A stretch of 64,000 nucleotides of DNA from Acidobacteriia bacterium UBA6623 (GTDB lineage Bacteria; Acidobacteriota; Terriglobia; Bryobacterales; UBA6623), in contig DJHJ01000026.1 in assembly GCA_002433055.1 (NCBI GenBank), positions 1-64,000 on the forward strand, read 5' to 3'. Each line of letters begins with the position of its first letter. Position 1 is the first letter of the stretch. The notes under the pieces are model-generated. The model did not search any database, was not told the DNA's origin, and saw only the letters and a program-made list of their open reading frames with translations. This document shows positions 44,297 to 53,714 of this stretch, one piece after another. The translations under genes were made by a program, and so were the position numbers.

Positions 44297-44991
44297 ACTG
44301 TAACGGACAAACGATCCGTGAAATCAATTCGTCAATCCGAAAATGTATTTCAGTCGGTGAGTCCGTCGCGGTAGAGTCTCCCGGTGCTCGTCATAACTTA
44401 GGGGTCGCGCTTTTGGGGTCCGGCGAAGTGACATTTCAAGGCAGTGTTGGATACTATTGCGGCGGATTGATGGATGGCGCGACAATTCGCATCCGTGGAA
44501 ATGCGGGCTGGGGTCTCGCAGAATCGATGCTGGACGGACAGGTCATCGTCGAAGGAAATGCTGGAAATAGTGCAGGCGCAGCAATCCGCGGTGGAACCCT
44601 AGTCGTGCAGGGTGACTCAGGGGCGCGCACAGGTGTCTCAATGAAAAATGGCTTGATTATCGTCACTGGTAGCTGTGGTTATATGAGTGGCTTTATGGGA
44701 CAAGGTGGCAAGATGATCATCTGTGGAGATGCAGCTGAGGCTCTTGGTGATTCGATGTATGAAACCGTCTGTTTCGTAGGTGGGAAAATAGCAGATTTAG
44801 GAAATGATGCCATCGTCGTCGACATCACAAACGAGGACAGGGCTTTCCTCGACGCTTCATTGAGGAAACACCTACCCAATACGATGCTAAAAAACTTACC
44901 CAATGGAGACAATTTTAAAAAAGTTGTCTCAGGAAAAAAACTCTGGAATTTTGATAAATCCGACTGGAAAACATGGGAACAGGCTCTTTAA
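44284..44991 (+). CDS. mgsB: N-methylglutamate synthase subunit B (GXGXG domain)
   Basis: The 235-residue protein consists of the GXGXG right-handed beta-helix domain of glutamate synthase (repeats such as GSVGYYCGGLMDGATIRIRG, GNAGNSAGAAIRGGTLVVQG, GDSGARTGVSMKNGLIIVTG). It corresponds to MgsB/GlxC. In full-length glutamate synthase this domain links the amidotransferase and FMN domains. Here the three are separate genes in the order A-B-C, as in known mgs operons. Confidence 0.9.
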   Translation: MAKLNCNGQTIREINSSIRKCISVGESVAVESPGARHNLGVALLGSGEVTFQGSVGYYCGGLMDGATIRIRGNAGWGLAESMLDGQVIVEGNAGNSAGAAIRGGTLVVQGDSGARTGVSMKNGLIIVTGSCGYMSGFMGQGGKMIICGDAAEALGDSMYETVCFVGGKIADLGNDAIVVDITNEDRAFLDASLRKHLPNTMLKNLPNGDNFKKVVSGKKLWNFDKSDWKTWEQAL

Positions 44992-44996
44992 TCATC

Positions 44997-46334
44997 ATGG
45001 CCAAATCCGGTATTGAGTCAAAAACATTACAGAAGAGTGGCACGTTCTCTTCACGCGTCATTGATGACATACAAACCAAAGCGGCCAGCGGCATATATCG
45101 CATGCGCGGCTACGGCACCTTGCGGGAGCGTCACTGGGCAACCTTCGACGATCTCACATTTCTGCCATGCTCGTTAACTCGTATCCCTTTGGAGGGATAC
45201 CGCGAAAAATGTGAGACAAAAACCGTACTAGGGGGACGCTTTGCCGAACAACCGATCAAGCTAGATATCCCCATAATGATCACGGGGATGAGCTGGGGTG
45301 CTCTTTCCTATAACGCGAAAGTAGCTTTAGCAAAAGGTGCATCTCAGATCGGCTCCTCCAACACGACGGGTGACGGAGGAATGCTAGATGCAGAAAGAGA
45401 AAATAGTCGCACTCTGATCTACGAGGTTTTACCCTCTCGGTACGGCATCAACGTTCACCATATGCGAATGTCAGATGGTATCGAATTGACAATTGGCCAA
45501 GGTGCGAAACCGGGAACCGGTGGCCTACTGCTGGAATCGAAGGTTTCTGACGAAATAGCACAAAAAAGGGAGCTGCCAATCGGCGTTGATCAACGTAGCC
45601 CCGCACGGCATCCGGACATGTTAGGCCCAGATGACATGACTATTAAAATAGAAGAACTCCGTGAAGCTACCGACTGGCGAGTACCTATCTTCGTCAAGCT
45701 GGGAGCCAGTCGAGTCTATGATGACGTGAAACTAGCCGCGAAGGCCGGTGCCGACGTAGTCGTTGTTGATGGTATGGAAGGTGGAACTGGTGCATCGCCC
45801 GCCATCATGCAAGAACATACCGGAATCCCCACCCTTGCAGCAGTGTGCGAGGCACGAACCGCACTGGAAGACATGGGTCTCTACGGCACGGTTCAGTTAA
45901 TCATCTCGGGCGGTATTCGCGATGGTGTTGATGTGGCCAAAGCTATGGCCTTAGGGGCCGATGCTGTGTACATCGGAACCGCTGCACTAATCGCACTTAA
46001 CTGCAATCGACCTATCTATATTGAGGACTACAAAAAACTGGATACGGAGCCACATTTTTGTCATTACTGCCATACAGGACGCTGCCCGGTGGGTGTCACC
46101 ACGCAAGACCCTGAGTTAATGGAACGGCTTCCCGTCGACGAAGCGGCTGAACGCGTCACAAATCTGTTGCGTGCTATGACTCTCGAGATTCAAATGCTAG
46201 CACGTGCGTGCGGCAAGTCGGATGCGCATCACTTAGAGCCAGAAGACATGGCTGCACTTACGGCGGAGGCCTCCGCCATCTGTCGAGTCCCATTGGCCGG
46301 CACACGTCGAGTTTGGGGTTCATCGAACACTTGA
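44997..46334 (+). CDS. mgsC: N-methylglutamate synthase subunit C (FMN-binding glutamate synthase-like)
   Basis: A TIM-barrel FMN and Fe-S domain of 445 residues from ATG 44997. An in-frame ATG at 44973 overlaps mgsB and would add 8 residues. Key segments are IMITGMSWGALSYNAKVALA, SNTTGDGGMLDAER, GQGAKPGTGGLLL, VVVDGMEGGTGASPAIMQEH, IISGGIRDGVDVAKAMALGAD and the Cys cluster CHYCHTGRCPVGV. It would join methylamine to 2-oxoglutarate reductively to give N-methylglutamate. Confidence 0.92.
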   Translation: MAKSGIESKTLQKSGTFSSRVIDDIQTKAASGIYRMRGYGTLRERHWATFDDLTFLPCSLTRIPLEGYREKCETKTVLGGRFAEQPIKLDIPIMITGMSWGALSYNAKVALAKGASQIGSSNTTGDGGMLDAERENSRTLIYEVLPSRYGINVHHMRMSDGIELTIGQGAKPGTGGLLLESKVSDEIAQKRELPIGVDQRSPARHPDMLGPDDMTIKIEELREATDWRVPIFVKLGASRVYDDVKLAAKAGADVVVVDGMEGGTGASPAIMQEHTGIPTLAAVCEARTALEDMGLYGTVQLIISGGIRDGVDVAKAMALGADAVYIGTAALIALNCNRPIYIEDYKKLDTEPHFCHYCHTGRCPVGVTTQDPELMERLPVDEAAERVTNLLRAMTLEIQMLARACGKSDAHHLEPEDMAALTAEASAICRVPLAGTRRVWGSSNT

Positions 46335-46352
46335 TTGAATCGCTTTTAAAAT

Positions 46353-46628
46353 ATGTCATTTCGTATTCCTTGTCCGCAGTGTGGTACACGCAGCGCCTAC
46401 GAATTTCGTTTTGGCGGTGAAGTCCTGACGAGACCTCGAACAGATGCAGATGCAGACGCTTGGTACCGGTATAGCTTCGCACGAAAGAATACGATGGGAA
46501 TACAGACCGAATGGTGGTATCACCGCCTCGGATGTCGGCAGTGGTTACAGGTAGTAAGAGATACAAAAGAAAACCGCGTCCTGGCAACGAGCTTCATTGA
46601 GAAAAAGGAGCGAGAGGATTGTGCTTAA
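46353..46628 (+). CDS. mgdB: N-methylglutamate dehydrogenase small subunit (SoxD-like)
   Basis: The 91-residue protein opens MSFRIPCPQCGTRSAYEFRF, giving the CxxC half of the zinc site of sarcosine oxidase delta. It continues with DADADAWYRYSFARKN and ends with WWYHRLGCRQWLQVVRDT, which holds the remaining His and Cys. It lies between mgsC and the alpha subunit gene, and its stop overlaps the alpha start by 8 nt. SoxD and MgdB are homologous, so the assignment to methylamine metabolism rests on the operon. Confidence 0.87.
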   Translation: MSFRIPCPQCGTRSAYEFRFGGEVLTRPRTDADADAWYRYSFARKNTMGIQTEWWYHRLGCRQWLQVVRDTKENRVLATSFIEKKEREDCA

Positions 46629-49290
46629 AACTCGTGCCAGATTTTCTTTCTCTTTCGGCGGTACATCTATAGAAGCCTACCCCGGTGACAGCATCGGGGT
46701 AGCAATGTTTCGAGCAGGAATACGAATATTTACACGCAGCTTCAAACATCACCGTGCTCGCGGGTTAATGTGCGTTTCGGGAAATTGTCCGAATTGCTTA
46801 ATGAATGTTGATGGCATGCCAAACGTACGTGTCTGCACGACACCTGCTAAGGCCGGTATGAATGTAACTCCCCAAAATGTTTTCCCATCACTCAAGTTTG
46901 ACTGGCTATCCATTTTGCAAAAACTTGACTGGTTGATGCCTGTCGGTTGGTATTACAAAATCTTCACTCACCGTTTTATTTGGTCCATAGTTTCTCCCTT
47001 TATACGGAAAGCTGCCGGCCTGGGAAAGGCACCGCCCATTATTAACAATTTTTCGAGCACAACTGCACCATATGATCACTCCTATATCCACACTGACGTG
47101 GCAATTGTCGGAGGCGGTTCAGCCGGATTAACGGCCGCCATTGAAAACGCAAAACAAGGCTCCCGTTGTGTTCTGATTGACGATCAAATTGCACTTGGCG
47201 GCTACCGACGTTTCGGCACAGTAGACACCAACAAAAACGAAAATCTCATCCAACAGGCCATGTCCGAGAAGCAAATAACAATCCTGTCGCATTCCTATTG
47301 CTTCGGGTTGTACGAAGATCGTTTGTTGGGTGTAGTTCAACTACCCAACGACAACACTCAGGGGGAATCGGTCACTCACATAAGAGCTGACCGAGTAATC
47401 ATTGCCACTGGTACATTCGAAGCACCATTACTGTTCGAAAATAACGATCTTGTTGGAGTGATGTTGAGCAGTGGTGTCGAACGGCTGATAGGTCTCTATG
47501 CAATCAACCCGGGTCACCAAGCAGTGGTCATCGGTGATGGGGCACGCGCAGAACATATCGCATCGCTATTGCAACACGCTGGAATAGAAGTTGTATCTTT
47601 GGTGCACTCTGAACAGGTGGTATCTGCTTTGGGGTCCGAACAGGTAACCGGAATACAAACAGTCACCACACGTATCAATTGCGATCTGATCGTCGTTTGC
47701 GGCCACTTGGTTCCCAATGCTGGATTGCTGCATCAGGCAGGCGCAAGCCTGGAATGGGTTGACGATAAGGGTGCATTCATTCCTACTCATTTACCTTCCG
47801 GTATCGACGCAATCGGAGATGTCACTGGGGAGCACATCACACCTGCCGCTGGACCGTCTTCACTTAATAACGATTCCAAACGCTGCTACGTGTGTTTTTG
47901 CGAAGACGTTACTACATCCGATCTTCGGACAGCAATAGATGAAGGTTTTGACCAAATCGAAACGCTCAAGCGATACACAACCGTCTCGATGGGCCCCTGC
48001 CAGGGGAAAATGTGCCAACTTTCATCCATTGAAATATGTGCCCATAAATCCAAACGCTCTATGAACGAAACTGGCGTCACGACGAGTCGCCCTCCCAATC
48101 CATCCGTTTCTTTAGGGGCGTTAGCTGGACCCAACCATCTATCTGTGAAGAAAAGCCCTTTACACAATGAACACAAAGAGTTGAATGCTGTCTGGATGAA
48201 TATGGGTGACTGGAAGAGACCGTTTTACTACTCACGGACGAGAGCTACCACTATGCAGGCATGCATCGAGCGTGAGTATCGAGCGGTACGAGAACGTGTT
48301 GGCGTAATTGACATTAGCCCTCTGGGAAAAATCGAGGTAAAAGGACGAGATGCAGGCAAGCTTCTCAATCTGGTTTACACTCATCGGTTTGGAAACTTGA
48401 AGGTTGGGCGCGTGCGCTATGCAGTGATGTGTGACGAGACAGGCATCATTCTTGATGACGGCACAATTTCCCGTCTGAGTGATGAACACTACTTTCTCAC
48501 AACCACAACAGGCAACACGGAGTTTGTTGTTCAGTGGCTTGAGTGGTGGCTTATTGATACTAATTGGGACGTGCATGTCATCAACGTCACGGGTGGCAGA
48601 TCATCAATTAACCTCGCTGGCCCGAAAGCACGTGACGTTCTTTCGCAATTAACGAATGTGGATCTCGCCTCGGACACTTTCAAATACATGATGTGTCGTC
48701 AAGCTGAGGTAGCTGGCGCTCCCGCCACTCTCCTTCGTATCGGATTTGTTGGAGAAATGGGATGGGAAATACATGTGCCCGCCGATTACGGTGTCCATGT
48801 GTGGAAAAGTGTTCTTGAAGCTGGATCATCGCACGACATCCTCCCGTTCGGAGTAGAAACTCAACGGGTTCTCCGACTAGAAAAACAACACGTCATTGTT
48901 GGCGTCGACACCGACGCGATGAGCAACCCATACGATGCGGCTATGCCTTGGGTGATTAAGTTAGACAAAGAAGACTTTATTGGAAAAGCCTCATTGACGA
49001 CCCAACAGTCGACTTCAGTACACGAGCGATTAATAGGCTTCACTATGATCAACGACACGCACTTACCCGAAGATGGTGCCGTACTTGTGTGTTCTGGGGC
49101 GCCAGTTGGCAGAGTCACGAGTGCAAGGTTTTCATTCCTAAACAAGACTGTTATAGGATTGGCGTGGATTAACGCTGATCTGGCGAAAGAAGGCAATAGC
49201 ATCGCAATTAGAATTAATGGAAACCCAGCTCCCGCACGTATTCAACAGGCCGCTTTTTACGACCCAAGCGGTGACCGCCTTCGCATGTAA
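46621..49290 (+). CDS. mgdC: N-methylglutamate dehydrogenase large subunit (SoxA-like)
   Basis: The 889-residue protein starts at GTG 46621, with AGGA in the ribosome-binding site. A TTG at 46597 is an alternative. Domains in order: a ferredoxin-like [2Fe-2S] domain with CVSGNCPNCLMNVDG; an FAD/NAD Rossmann domain with VAIVGGGSAGLTAAIENA; a BFD-like region with CYVCFCEDVTT and MGPCQGKMC; and a C-terminal GcvT-like folate-binding domain from about 530 (WKRPFYYSRTRATTMQACIE). It matches the alpha subunit of heterotetrameric sarcosine oxidase and MgdC. The folate domain would receive the methyl group as methylene-tetrahydrofolate. Confidence 0.93.
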   Translation: MLKTRARFSFSFGGTSIEAYPGDSIGVAMFRAGIRIFTRSFKHHRARGLMCVSGNCPNCLMNVDGMPNVRVCTTPAKAGMNVTPQNVFPSLKFDWLSILQKLDWLMPVGWYYKIFTHRFIWSIVSPFIRKAAGLGKAPPIINNFSSTTAPYDHSYIHTDVAIVGGGSAGLTAAIENAKQGSRCVLIDDQIALGGYRRFGTVDTNKNENLIQQAMSEKQITILSHSYCFGLYEDRLLGVVQLPNDNTQGESVTHIRADRVIIATGTFEAPLLFENNDLVGVMLSSGVERLIGLYAINPGHQAVVIGDGARAEHIASLLQHAGIEVVSLVHSEQVVSALGSEQVTGIQTVTTRINCDLIVVCGHLVPNAGLLHQAGASLEWVDDKGAFIPTHLPSGIDAIGDVTGEHITPAAGPSSLNNDSKRCYVCFCEDVTTSDLRTAIDEGFDQIETLKRYTTVSMGPCQGKMCQLSSIEICAHKSKRSMNETGVTTSRPPNPSVSLGALAGPNHLSVKKSPLHNEHKELNAVWMNMGDWKRPFYYSRTRATTMQACIEREYRAVRERVGVIDISPLGKIEVKGRDAGKLLNLVYTHRFGNLKVGRVRYAVMCDETGIILDDGTISRLSDEHYFLTTTTGNTEFVVQWLEWWLIDTNWDVHVINVTGGRSSINLAGPKARDVLSQLTNVDLASDTFKYMMCRQAEVAGAPATLLRIGFVGEMGWEIHVPADYGVHVWKSVLEAGSSHDILPFGVETQRVLRLEKQHVIVGVDTDAMSNPYDAAMPWVIKLDKEDFIGKASLTTQQSTSVHERLIGFTMINDTHLPEDGAVLVCSGAPVGRVTSARFSFLNKTVIGLAWINADLAKEGNSIAIRINGNPAPARIQQAAFYDPSGDRLRM

Positions 49291-49294
49291 GACT

Positions 49295-49963
49295 ATGGAC
49301 AATTTTTCCACCAAACGAATATACGGTCATAGACAGAGTTCTCTGTTTGCTCGATTTAAAAATGATGGAGCAACCTTCCAAGATGATCAATGGAATACTG
49401 CTCTTTGTTTCACATCGTCCGAGGAAGAGGTTCAAGCAGTTCGTCGATCGGTTGGCATCTCTGATGTCAGCTCGATGTCAAAGTTTGATATTCGCAGCAA
49501 AAGCCTATCCGTTTTACCGACATTTGACGTCGCTGTGCACCTCTGGCCTCAACGCACAAATCAATATTTACTGACATGCGAATCTACTTTTCATGCAAAA
49601 GTTCAAGAACAGCTGACCCACTGTACAGCAGAAAAATCGTCACCATCAATTTGCGTCAGCGATGTCACTGCAGTCTACACGGCATTACTTGTAGCAGGAG
49701 TGAGCGGCCCACAAGTATTAAAAAAACTTGTCGATATCGATATTTCAGATGACACTTTTCCAAATCTTCACTGCGTCCAGACTGGCATTCATCATGTGTA
49801 TGCACTCGTTGCGCGACACGATTTACAATCCGTCCCCGCGTACCTCCTACTGATAGGTCGTGAATATGGTGAATGGCTCTGGGATTGTGTTCTACATGCC
49901 GGAAATGAATTTTCTATTCAGGCGTTTGGCTCGCAAGCTCATGACATTTTGAAGACTTCATAA
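49295..49963 (+). CDS. mgdD: N-methylglutamate dehydrogenase gamma subunit (SoxG-like)
   Basis: From ATG 49295 the protein has 222 residues. It is a short GcvT-related protein lacking most folate-site residues, like sarcosine oxidase gamma: VGISDVSSMSKFDIRS, YLLTCESTFHAKVQEQL and ALLVAGVSGPQVLKKLVDIDI. The start follows the alpha subunit stop by 4 nt. A longer frame from 49217 overlaps mgdC and is not favoured. Sequence conservation in this subunit is normally low, so the call is supported mainly by position and pattern. Confidence 0.8.
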   Translation: MDNFSTKRIYGHRQSSLFARFKNDGATFQDDQWNTALCFTSSEEEVQAVRRSVGISDVSSMSKFDIRSKSLSVLPTFDVAVHLWPQRTNQYLLTCESTFHAKVQEQLTHCTAEKSSPSICVSDVTAVYTALLVAGVSGPQVLKKLVDIDISDDTFPNLHCVQTGIHHVYALVARHDLQSVPAYLLLIGREYGEWLWDCVLHAGNEFSIQAFGSQAHDILKTS

Positions 49964-49968
49964 ATACC

Positions 49969-51180
49969 ATGCAATTATTTCGCAACAACCGCATGTGGGG
50001 CACTCACGACTTAAAATCATCATACGATGTAGTAATCATAGGAGCAGGTGTCCATGGGTTGGCTACAGCTTACTATCTCGGCAAACTGTTCGGAGTTCGC
50101 AAAATTGCGCTACTAGAAAAAGGATATCTGGGGTATGGAGCAAGTGGTAGGAACACTGCGATTCTGCGTTCAAACTATCGCACCCCCGAAGGTATTAAGT
50201 TCTACAACGCGGCTCTTAAACTTTATGAAGGTCTCTCGTCAGAACTGAATTGGAATTTGCTTTTTACTCAGTGTGGTCATCTCACCCTCGGACATACCGA
50301 CACAGCCGTGACCGGACTACGAGTCCGGGCCGAAATGAACCAACTTCTTGGGGTCAATAGTCGCATCATTTTCCCCGCAGAAATCCAAGAGCTTGTTCCA
50401 CATCTTGACTGTAGTGATCGCCCACGGTATCCAGTAATGGCTGCTCTCTATCATCCCCCAGGTGGCATTATCCGCCACGATGCAGTCGTGTGGGGATTAG
50501 CCCGTGCCTGTGATCGAATGGGTATCGAAATCCATCCAAAAACTGAAGTGACCGACATACAGGTCTCTCGTCGTCGAGCAGAACAAGTCATCACTAATCG
50601 CGGTCAAATTTCAGCGGATGTGATAATCAATGCAACGGCGGGTTGGGCCTCCACGATCGCCAAAATGGCCGGGGTTGCTATGCCGATTGTGTCGCATCCA
50701 TTACAGGCATGTGTCACAGAACCGCTAAAACCTTTCCTCGATACCGTTATCGTTTCTGCGAGCCTGCACGTCTACGTGAATCAAACGGGTCGCGGTGAGC
50801 TCGTCATCGGTTCGGAGATTGATCCCTACCAATCCTACAGCATGAAAGGAACGCTACCGACGCTGGAGCAAATGGCATCGTCCAGTGTTCAGCTGTTTCC
50901 ACAACTCCACAACATTCGAGTTTTACGACAATGGGCAGGCATCTGTGACATGACACCAGATTTTGCACCGATCATTGGACTCTGTGACGAACTGGAAAAT
51001 TTCTATATCGATGTGGGTTGGGGGACTTATGGATTTAAAGCTGCTCCCGCTGCCGGTCGATACCTTGCTGAATTAGTTGCAACAGGAAATACATCTGCTA
51101 TCATTGCACCGTTCTCACCAGATCGATTTCGACGTGGAAGATTGGTTGGCGAAAAAGCAGCAGCAGCTGTCTCGCATTGA
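49969..51180 (+). CDS. mgdA: N-methylglutamate dehydrogenase beta subunit (SoxB-like FAD oxidase)
   Basis: The 403-residue protein has the DAO-type FAD-binding motif VVIIGAGVHGLATAYYLGKL near residue 21, LLEKGYLGYGASGRNTAIL, a central GGIIRHDAVVWGLARACDR, and the C-terminal WAGICDMTPDFAPIIG and DVGWGTYGFKAAPAAGRYLA. It resembles sarcosine oxidase beta. In the heterotetramer it carries the substrate-oxidising flavin. In the usual mgd order this gene comes first; here it follows the gamma subunit. Confidence 0.92.
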   Translation: MQLFRNNRMWGTHDLKSSYDVVIIGAGVHGLATAYYLGKLFGVRKIALLEKGYLGYGASGRNTAILRSNYRTPEGIKFYNAALKLYEGLSSELNWNLLFTQCGHLTLGHTDTAVTGLRVRAEMNQLLGVNSRIIFPAEIQELVPHLDCSDRPRYPVMAALYHPPGGIIRHDAVVWGLARACDRMGIEIHPKTEVTDIQVSRRRAEQVITNRGQISADVIINATAGWASTIAKMAGVAMPIVSHPLQACVTEPLKPFLDTVIVSASLHVYVNQTGRGELVIGSEIDPYQSYSMKGTLPTLEQMASSSVQLFPQLHNIRVLRQWAGICDMTPDFAPIIGLCDELENFYIDVGWGTYGFKAAPAAGRYLAELVATGNTSAIIAPFSPDRFRRGRLVGEKAAAAVSH

Positions 51181-51188
51181 GGAAATAC

Positions 51189-52520
51189 ATGACATCGGAA
51201 CAAGTCAAATCAAAAATTCAAAGTGATGGTATAGAGTATTTTTTATGCTCATTCGTTGAAATGGGTGGTGCCCCGAAAGCAAAACTCGTCCCAGCAACAA
51301 ATTTTGACGAAATGTCCACAGATGGCGCTGGCTTTGCAGGCTTTGCTGCTGGTCATCTCGGTCAGGGGCCACACGACACCGACATAATGAGTATTCCAGA
51401 TTTTCGTTCTCTCAGTATATTGCCATGGCGACCTAATATTGCTTGGCTAGCTGGCAACCTACACGTGGACGGTCAGGCTTGGCCCTACTGTCCGAGAACG
51501 ATTTTGTGTCAACAACTCGACCGTGCAAAACAACAAGGCTACACGCTAAACGTGGGCGTTGAGCCGGAATTCATGTTACTCAAGCAGACTGAAGGACAAT
51601 ACCATCCCTGGGATTTAAATGATCGACTGGAGAAACCCTGCTACGACTTGCGAGCGCTGAATCGTAATCTTGATTTAATGACTAGGATAATCGGATACAT
51701 GCAGCAGCTCAACTGGGGGCCATATGCCAATGATCATGAAGATGCAAATTGCCAATTCGAAATAAACTGGGCATACAGTGACGCCCTCACAACAGCAGAT
51801 CGCAACATATTTTACCGATGGATGGTACGAACTATTGCTGAAGAGGAAGGGCTCTGGGCAACATTCATGCCGAAACCATTTGCCAACCTAACCGGCAATG
51901 GCACGCACTACCATCTCAGCTTGTGGGACATCGACTCGCAAGAAAATCTTTTTTTGGATCCCAGCGACAAACTTGGATTGTCGGAGACCGCAAGATGGTT
52001 CATGGGTGGATTACTGCATCACGCGAAAGCCTTGACCGCAATAACCTCACCCCTCGTCAACAGCTACAAACGCTTGACTCGTGGCTCACCAAGTTCCGGT
52101 GCTAGTTGGGCGCCGGTTTATGTGACGCATGGCCCTTCGAACCGAACACAGATGATCCGCGTACCTGGGCCCGGGCGGATTGAAAACCGTACACCCGACG
52201 GTGCCGCTAATCCTTACCTAGCGTGTGCTGTTACATTGGCAGCGGGACTCGACGGCATAGAACGAAAGATCGAACCAGGTAAACCGAATGATCAAAATCT
52301 GTACGAAGCGTCAGAAGATGAATTGCGAAAACAAAAAATCGAAGTTCTACCTGATACCCTGCATGACGCCATCAATGAACTCGACAAAGATGACGTAATC
52401 AAAGAGGCCCTCGGAAGACAGTACGCAGATTACTACATCGAAGTGAAACGGGACGAATGGGCGCGTTATCACCAAAGTGTTAGTCAATGGGAAACCGAGA
52501 ATTATCTACTGGTGCACTGA
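51189..52520 (+). CDS. gmaS: Gamma-glutamylmethylamide synthetase (glutamine-synthetase family)
   Basis: From ATG 51189 (GAGGAAATAC upstream) the protein is 443 residues. It has a glutamine synthetase III/GmaS-like core: GVEPEFMLLKQTEGQYH, GPYANDHEDANCQFEINWAY, the nucleotide-site LTGNGTHYHLSLWD, and the C-terminal NSYKRLTRGSPSSGASWAPVY, GPGRIENRTPDGAANPYLA. GmaS ligates methylamine to glutamate with ATP. Its place at the end of the mgs/mgd genes supports GmaS rather than housekeeping GlnA. It overlaps the end of mgdA when the in-frame TTG 51177 is used, and starts 8 nt after it with ATG 51189. Confidence 0.87.
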   Translation: MTSEQVKSKIQSDGIEYFLCSFVEMGGAPKAKLVPATNFDEMSTDGAGFAGFAAGHLGQGPHDTDIMSIPDFRSLSILPWRPNIAWLAGNLHVDGQAWPYCPRTILCQQLDRAKQQGYTLNVGVEPEFMLLKQTEGQYHPWDLNDRLEKPCYDLRALNRNLDLMTRIIGYMQQLNWGPYANDHEDANCQFEINWAYSDALTTADRNIFYRWMVRTIAEEEGLWATFMPKPFANLTGNGTHYHLSLWDIDSQENLFLDPSDKLGLSETARWFMGGLLHHAKALTAITSPLVNSYKRLTRGSPSSGASWAPVYVTHGPSNRTQMIRVPGPGRIENRTPDGAANPYLACAVTLAAGLDGIERKIEPGKPNDQNLYEASEDELRKQKIEVLPDTLHDAINELDKDDVIKEALGRQYADYYIEVKRDEWARYHQSVSQWETENYLLVH

Positions 52521-52552
52521 TGACTGCCAGCAACAAGTAATCGCCACATAGT

Positions 52553-53641
52553 ATGACGCATCACCCCGCTACCCTGTTTTCACTCCGAAAAATAGCACGG
52601 AGAGATTGTGTGCCATATTTAGCTGTTTCTGTAGTTATATTCTTAGCGCTAGGGTGTGAAAAAGGTCAGTACGTTGACAGAGTGGCAGCCATAAACAAAC
52701 CCACCGCTGAACAAGCAGCCCTGCAATACTTTACTGTCGAAACGGATGCAGTACCATTGCCGCGTGGTGCTACCGCGAAAGATCGCCGTATAAAAATTAG
52801 TCACGATGGGAAGCTTGTCACCGCACTGAGTCAAGGATTCCATAGAGCCTACCTGTACCCTATTTTCACCCCCGCCGGAGTAGCCCTCACAACTGAATCA
52901 CCCATTGACCACCCACACCATCAATCAATAACGATTGGCGCGGACCACTTTAATGTTTACTACCTCTACGCGACTGATAAGTTAGAAGAGGCTAACTACA
53001 ATTTTTACGTAAATGAGACCTTTCAAGGTCGGTCCGCAGGTCGCATAGTAGCCATTGATTTCACCGCAACGGAAGTGGCATCGGATCATCTTCGTATCGT
53101 TCAACAACTAGAATGGCGCGGTGCGCAAGAATGGGGTTCACCCGCAGAGGGACGCCTATTAGCCCTAGAAACTCGGACAATTGACATATATATTCATAAA
53201 ACAGTGAATATATTCGATATCCAGTCTGCGTTGCGACCAGCAGAATGGGTACTCAGTATCGGACCGACCAGACACGCATACTTCACCATTCGGTTGGCTG
53301 ATGGATTGCACGAGAGTGATGGTGGCATGATTATAGATTCAGAAGGGCGTCGTGGTTCTGATGCGATAAACGGCCGTGTTTCTAAGTGGGTTGACTACTC
53401 AGGTCCTGCACCGCATGGTCGAGGCGCAGGTATCACAGTTTTCACTCATCCGTCCTTGGGTTCTCCCGCTTGGCATGTTGCTGAGTGGGGCACAATCACC
53501 GTCAACCCCTTGGCTCATTCTGCTAGAAAATTGGATCTTGGTGACGTCATGGAATTTTCCTTGCGCATTGTTGCTCATGATGGATATATCGACGAAATAG
53601 ATATCGAAGACCTCTATGATGCATTTATCAAACAGCAATAA
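52553..53641 (+). CDS. PmoA-like (DUF6807) lipoprotein
   Basis: The 362-residue protein has a basic N-terminus, a hydrophobic stretch (LAVSVVIFLALGCEKG) and a lipobox-like L-A-L-G-C35. The mature part matches the so-called methane oxygenase PmoA family: SQGFHRAYLYPIFTPAGV, SPIDHPHHQSITIGAD, RTIDIYIHKTVNIFDI and SDAINGRVSKWVDYSGP. Despite the name, the family is not the particulate methane monooxygenase subunit, and its function is unknown. It starts 32 nt after gmaS. This could be readthrough or a separate unit. Confidence 0.8.
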   Translation: MTHHPATLFSLRKIARRDCVPYLAVSVVIFLALGCEKGQYVDRVAAINKPTAEQAALQYFTVETDAVPLPRGATAKDRRIKISHDGKLVTALSQGFHRAYLYPIFTPAGVALTTESPIDHPHHQSITIGADHFNVYYLYATDKLEEANYNFYVNETFQGRSAGRIVAIDFTATEVASDHLRIVQQLEWRGAQEWGSPAEGRLLALETRTIDIYIHKTVNIFDIQSALRPAEWVLSIGPTRHAYFTIRLADGLHESDGGMIIDSEGRRGSDAINGRVSKWVDYSGPAPHGRGAGITVFTHPSLGSPAWHVAEWGTITVNPLAHSARKLDLGDVMEFSLRIVAHDGYIDEIDIEDLYDAFIKQQ

Positions 53642-53714
53642 ATAGAGACACGGTACCGATTTTATTTAAACAAACTACTTTCGTTGCGACGGCTGCCTAG
53701 CAGCACTTCAATTA

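Noticed and set aside
46353..51180. Plain heterotetrameric sarcosine oxidase operon
   Set aside because: The genes are flanked by mgsABC and gmaS in one continuous unit, and the usual companions glyA and purU are absent. N-methylglutamate dehydrogenase is the better reading, though phylogeny would be decisive.
52553..53641. Particulate methane monooxygenase subunit
   Set aside because: The family name PmoA-like is misleading. The protein lacks the membrane spans and is a lipoprotein-like soluble protein. No pmoB or pmoC is present.
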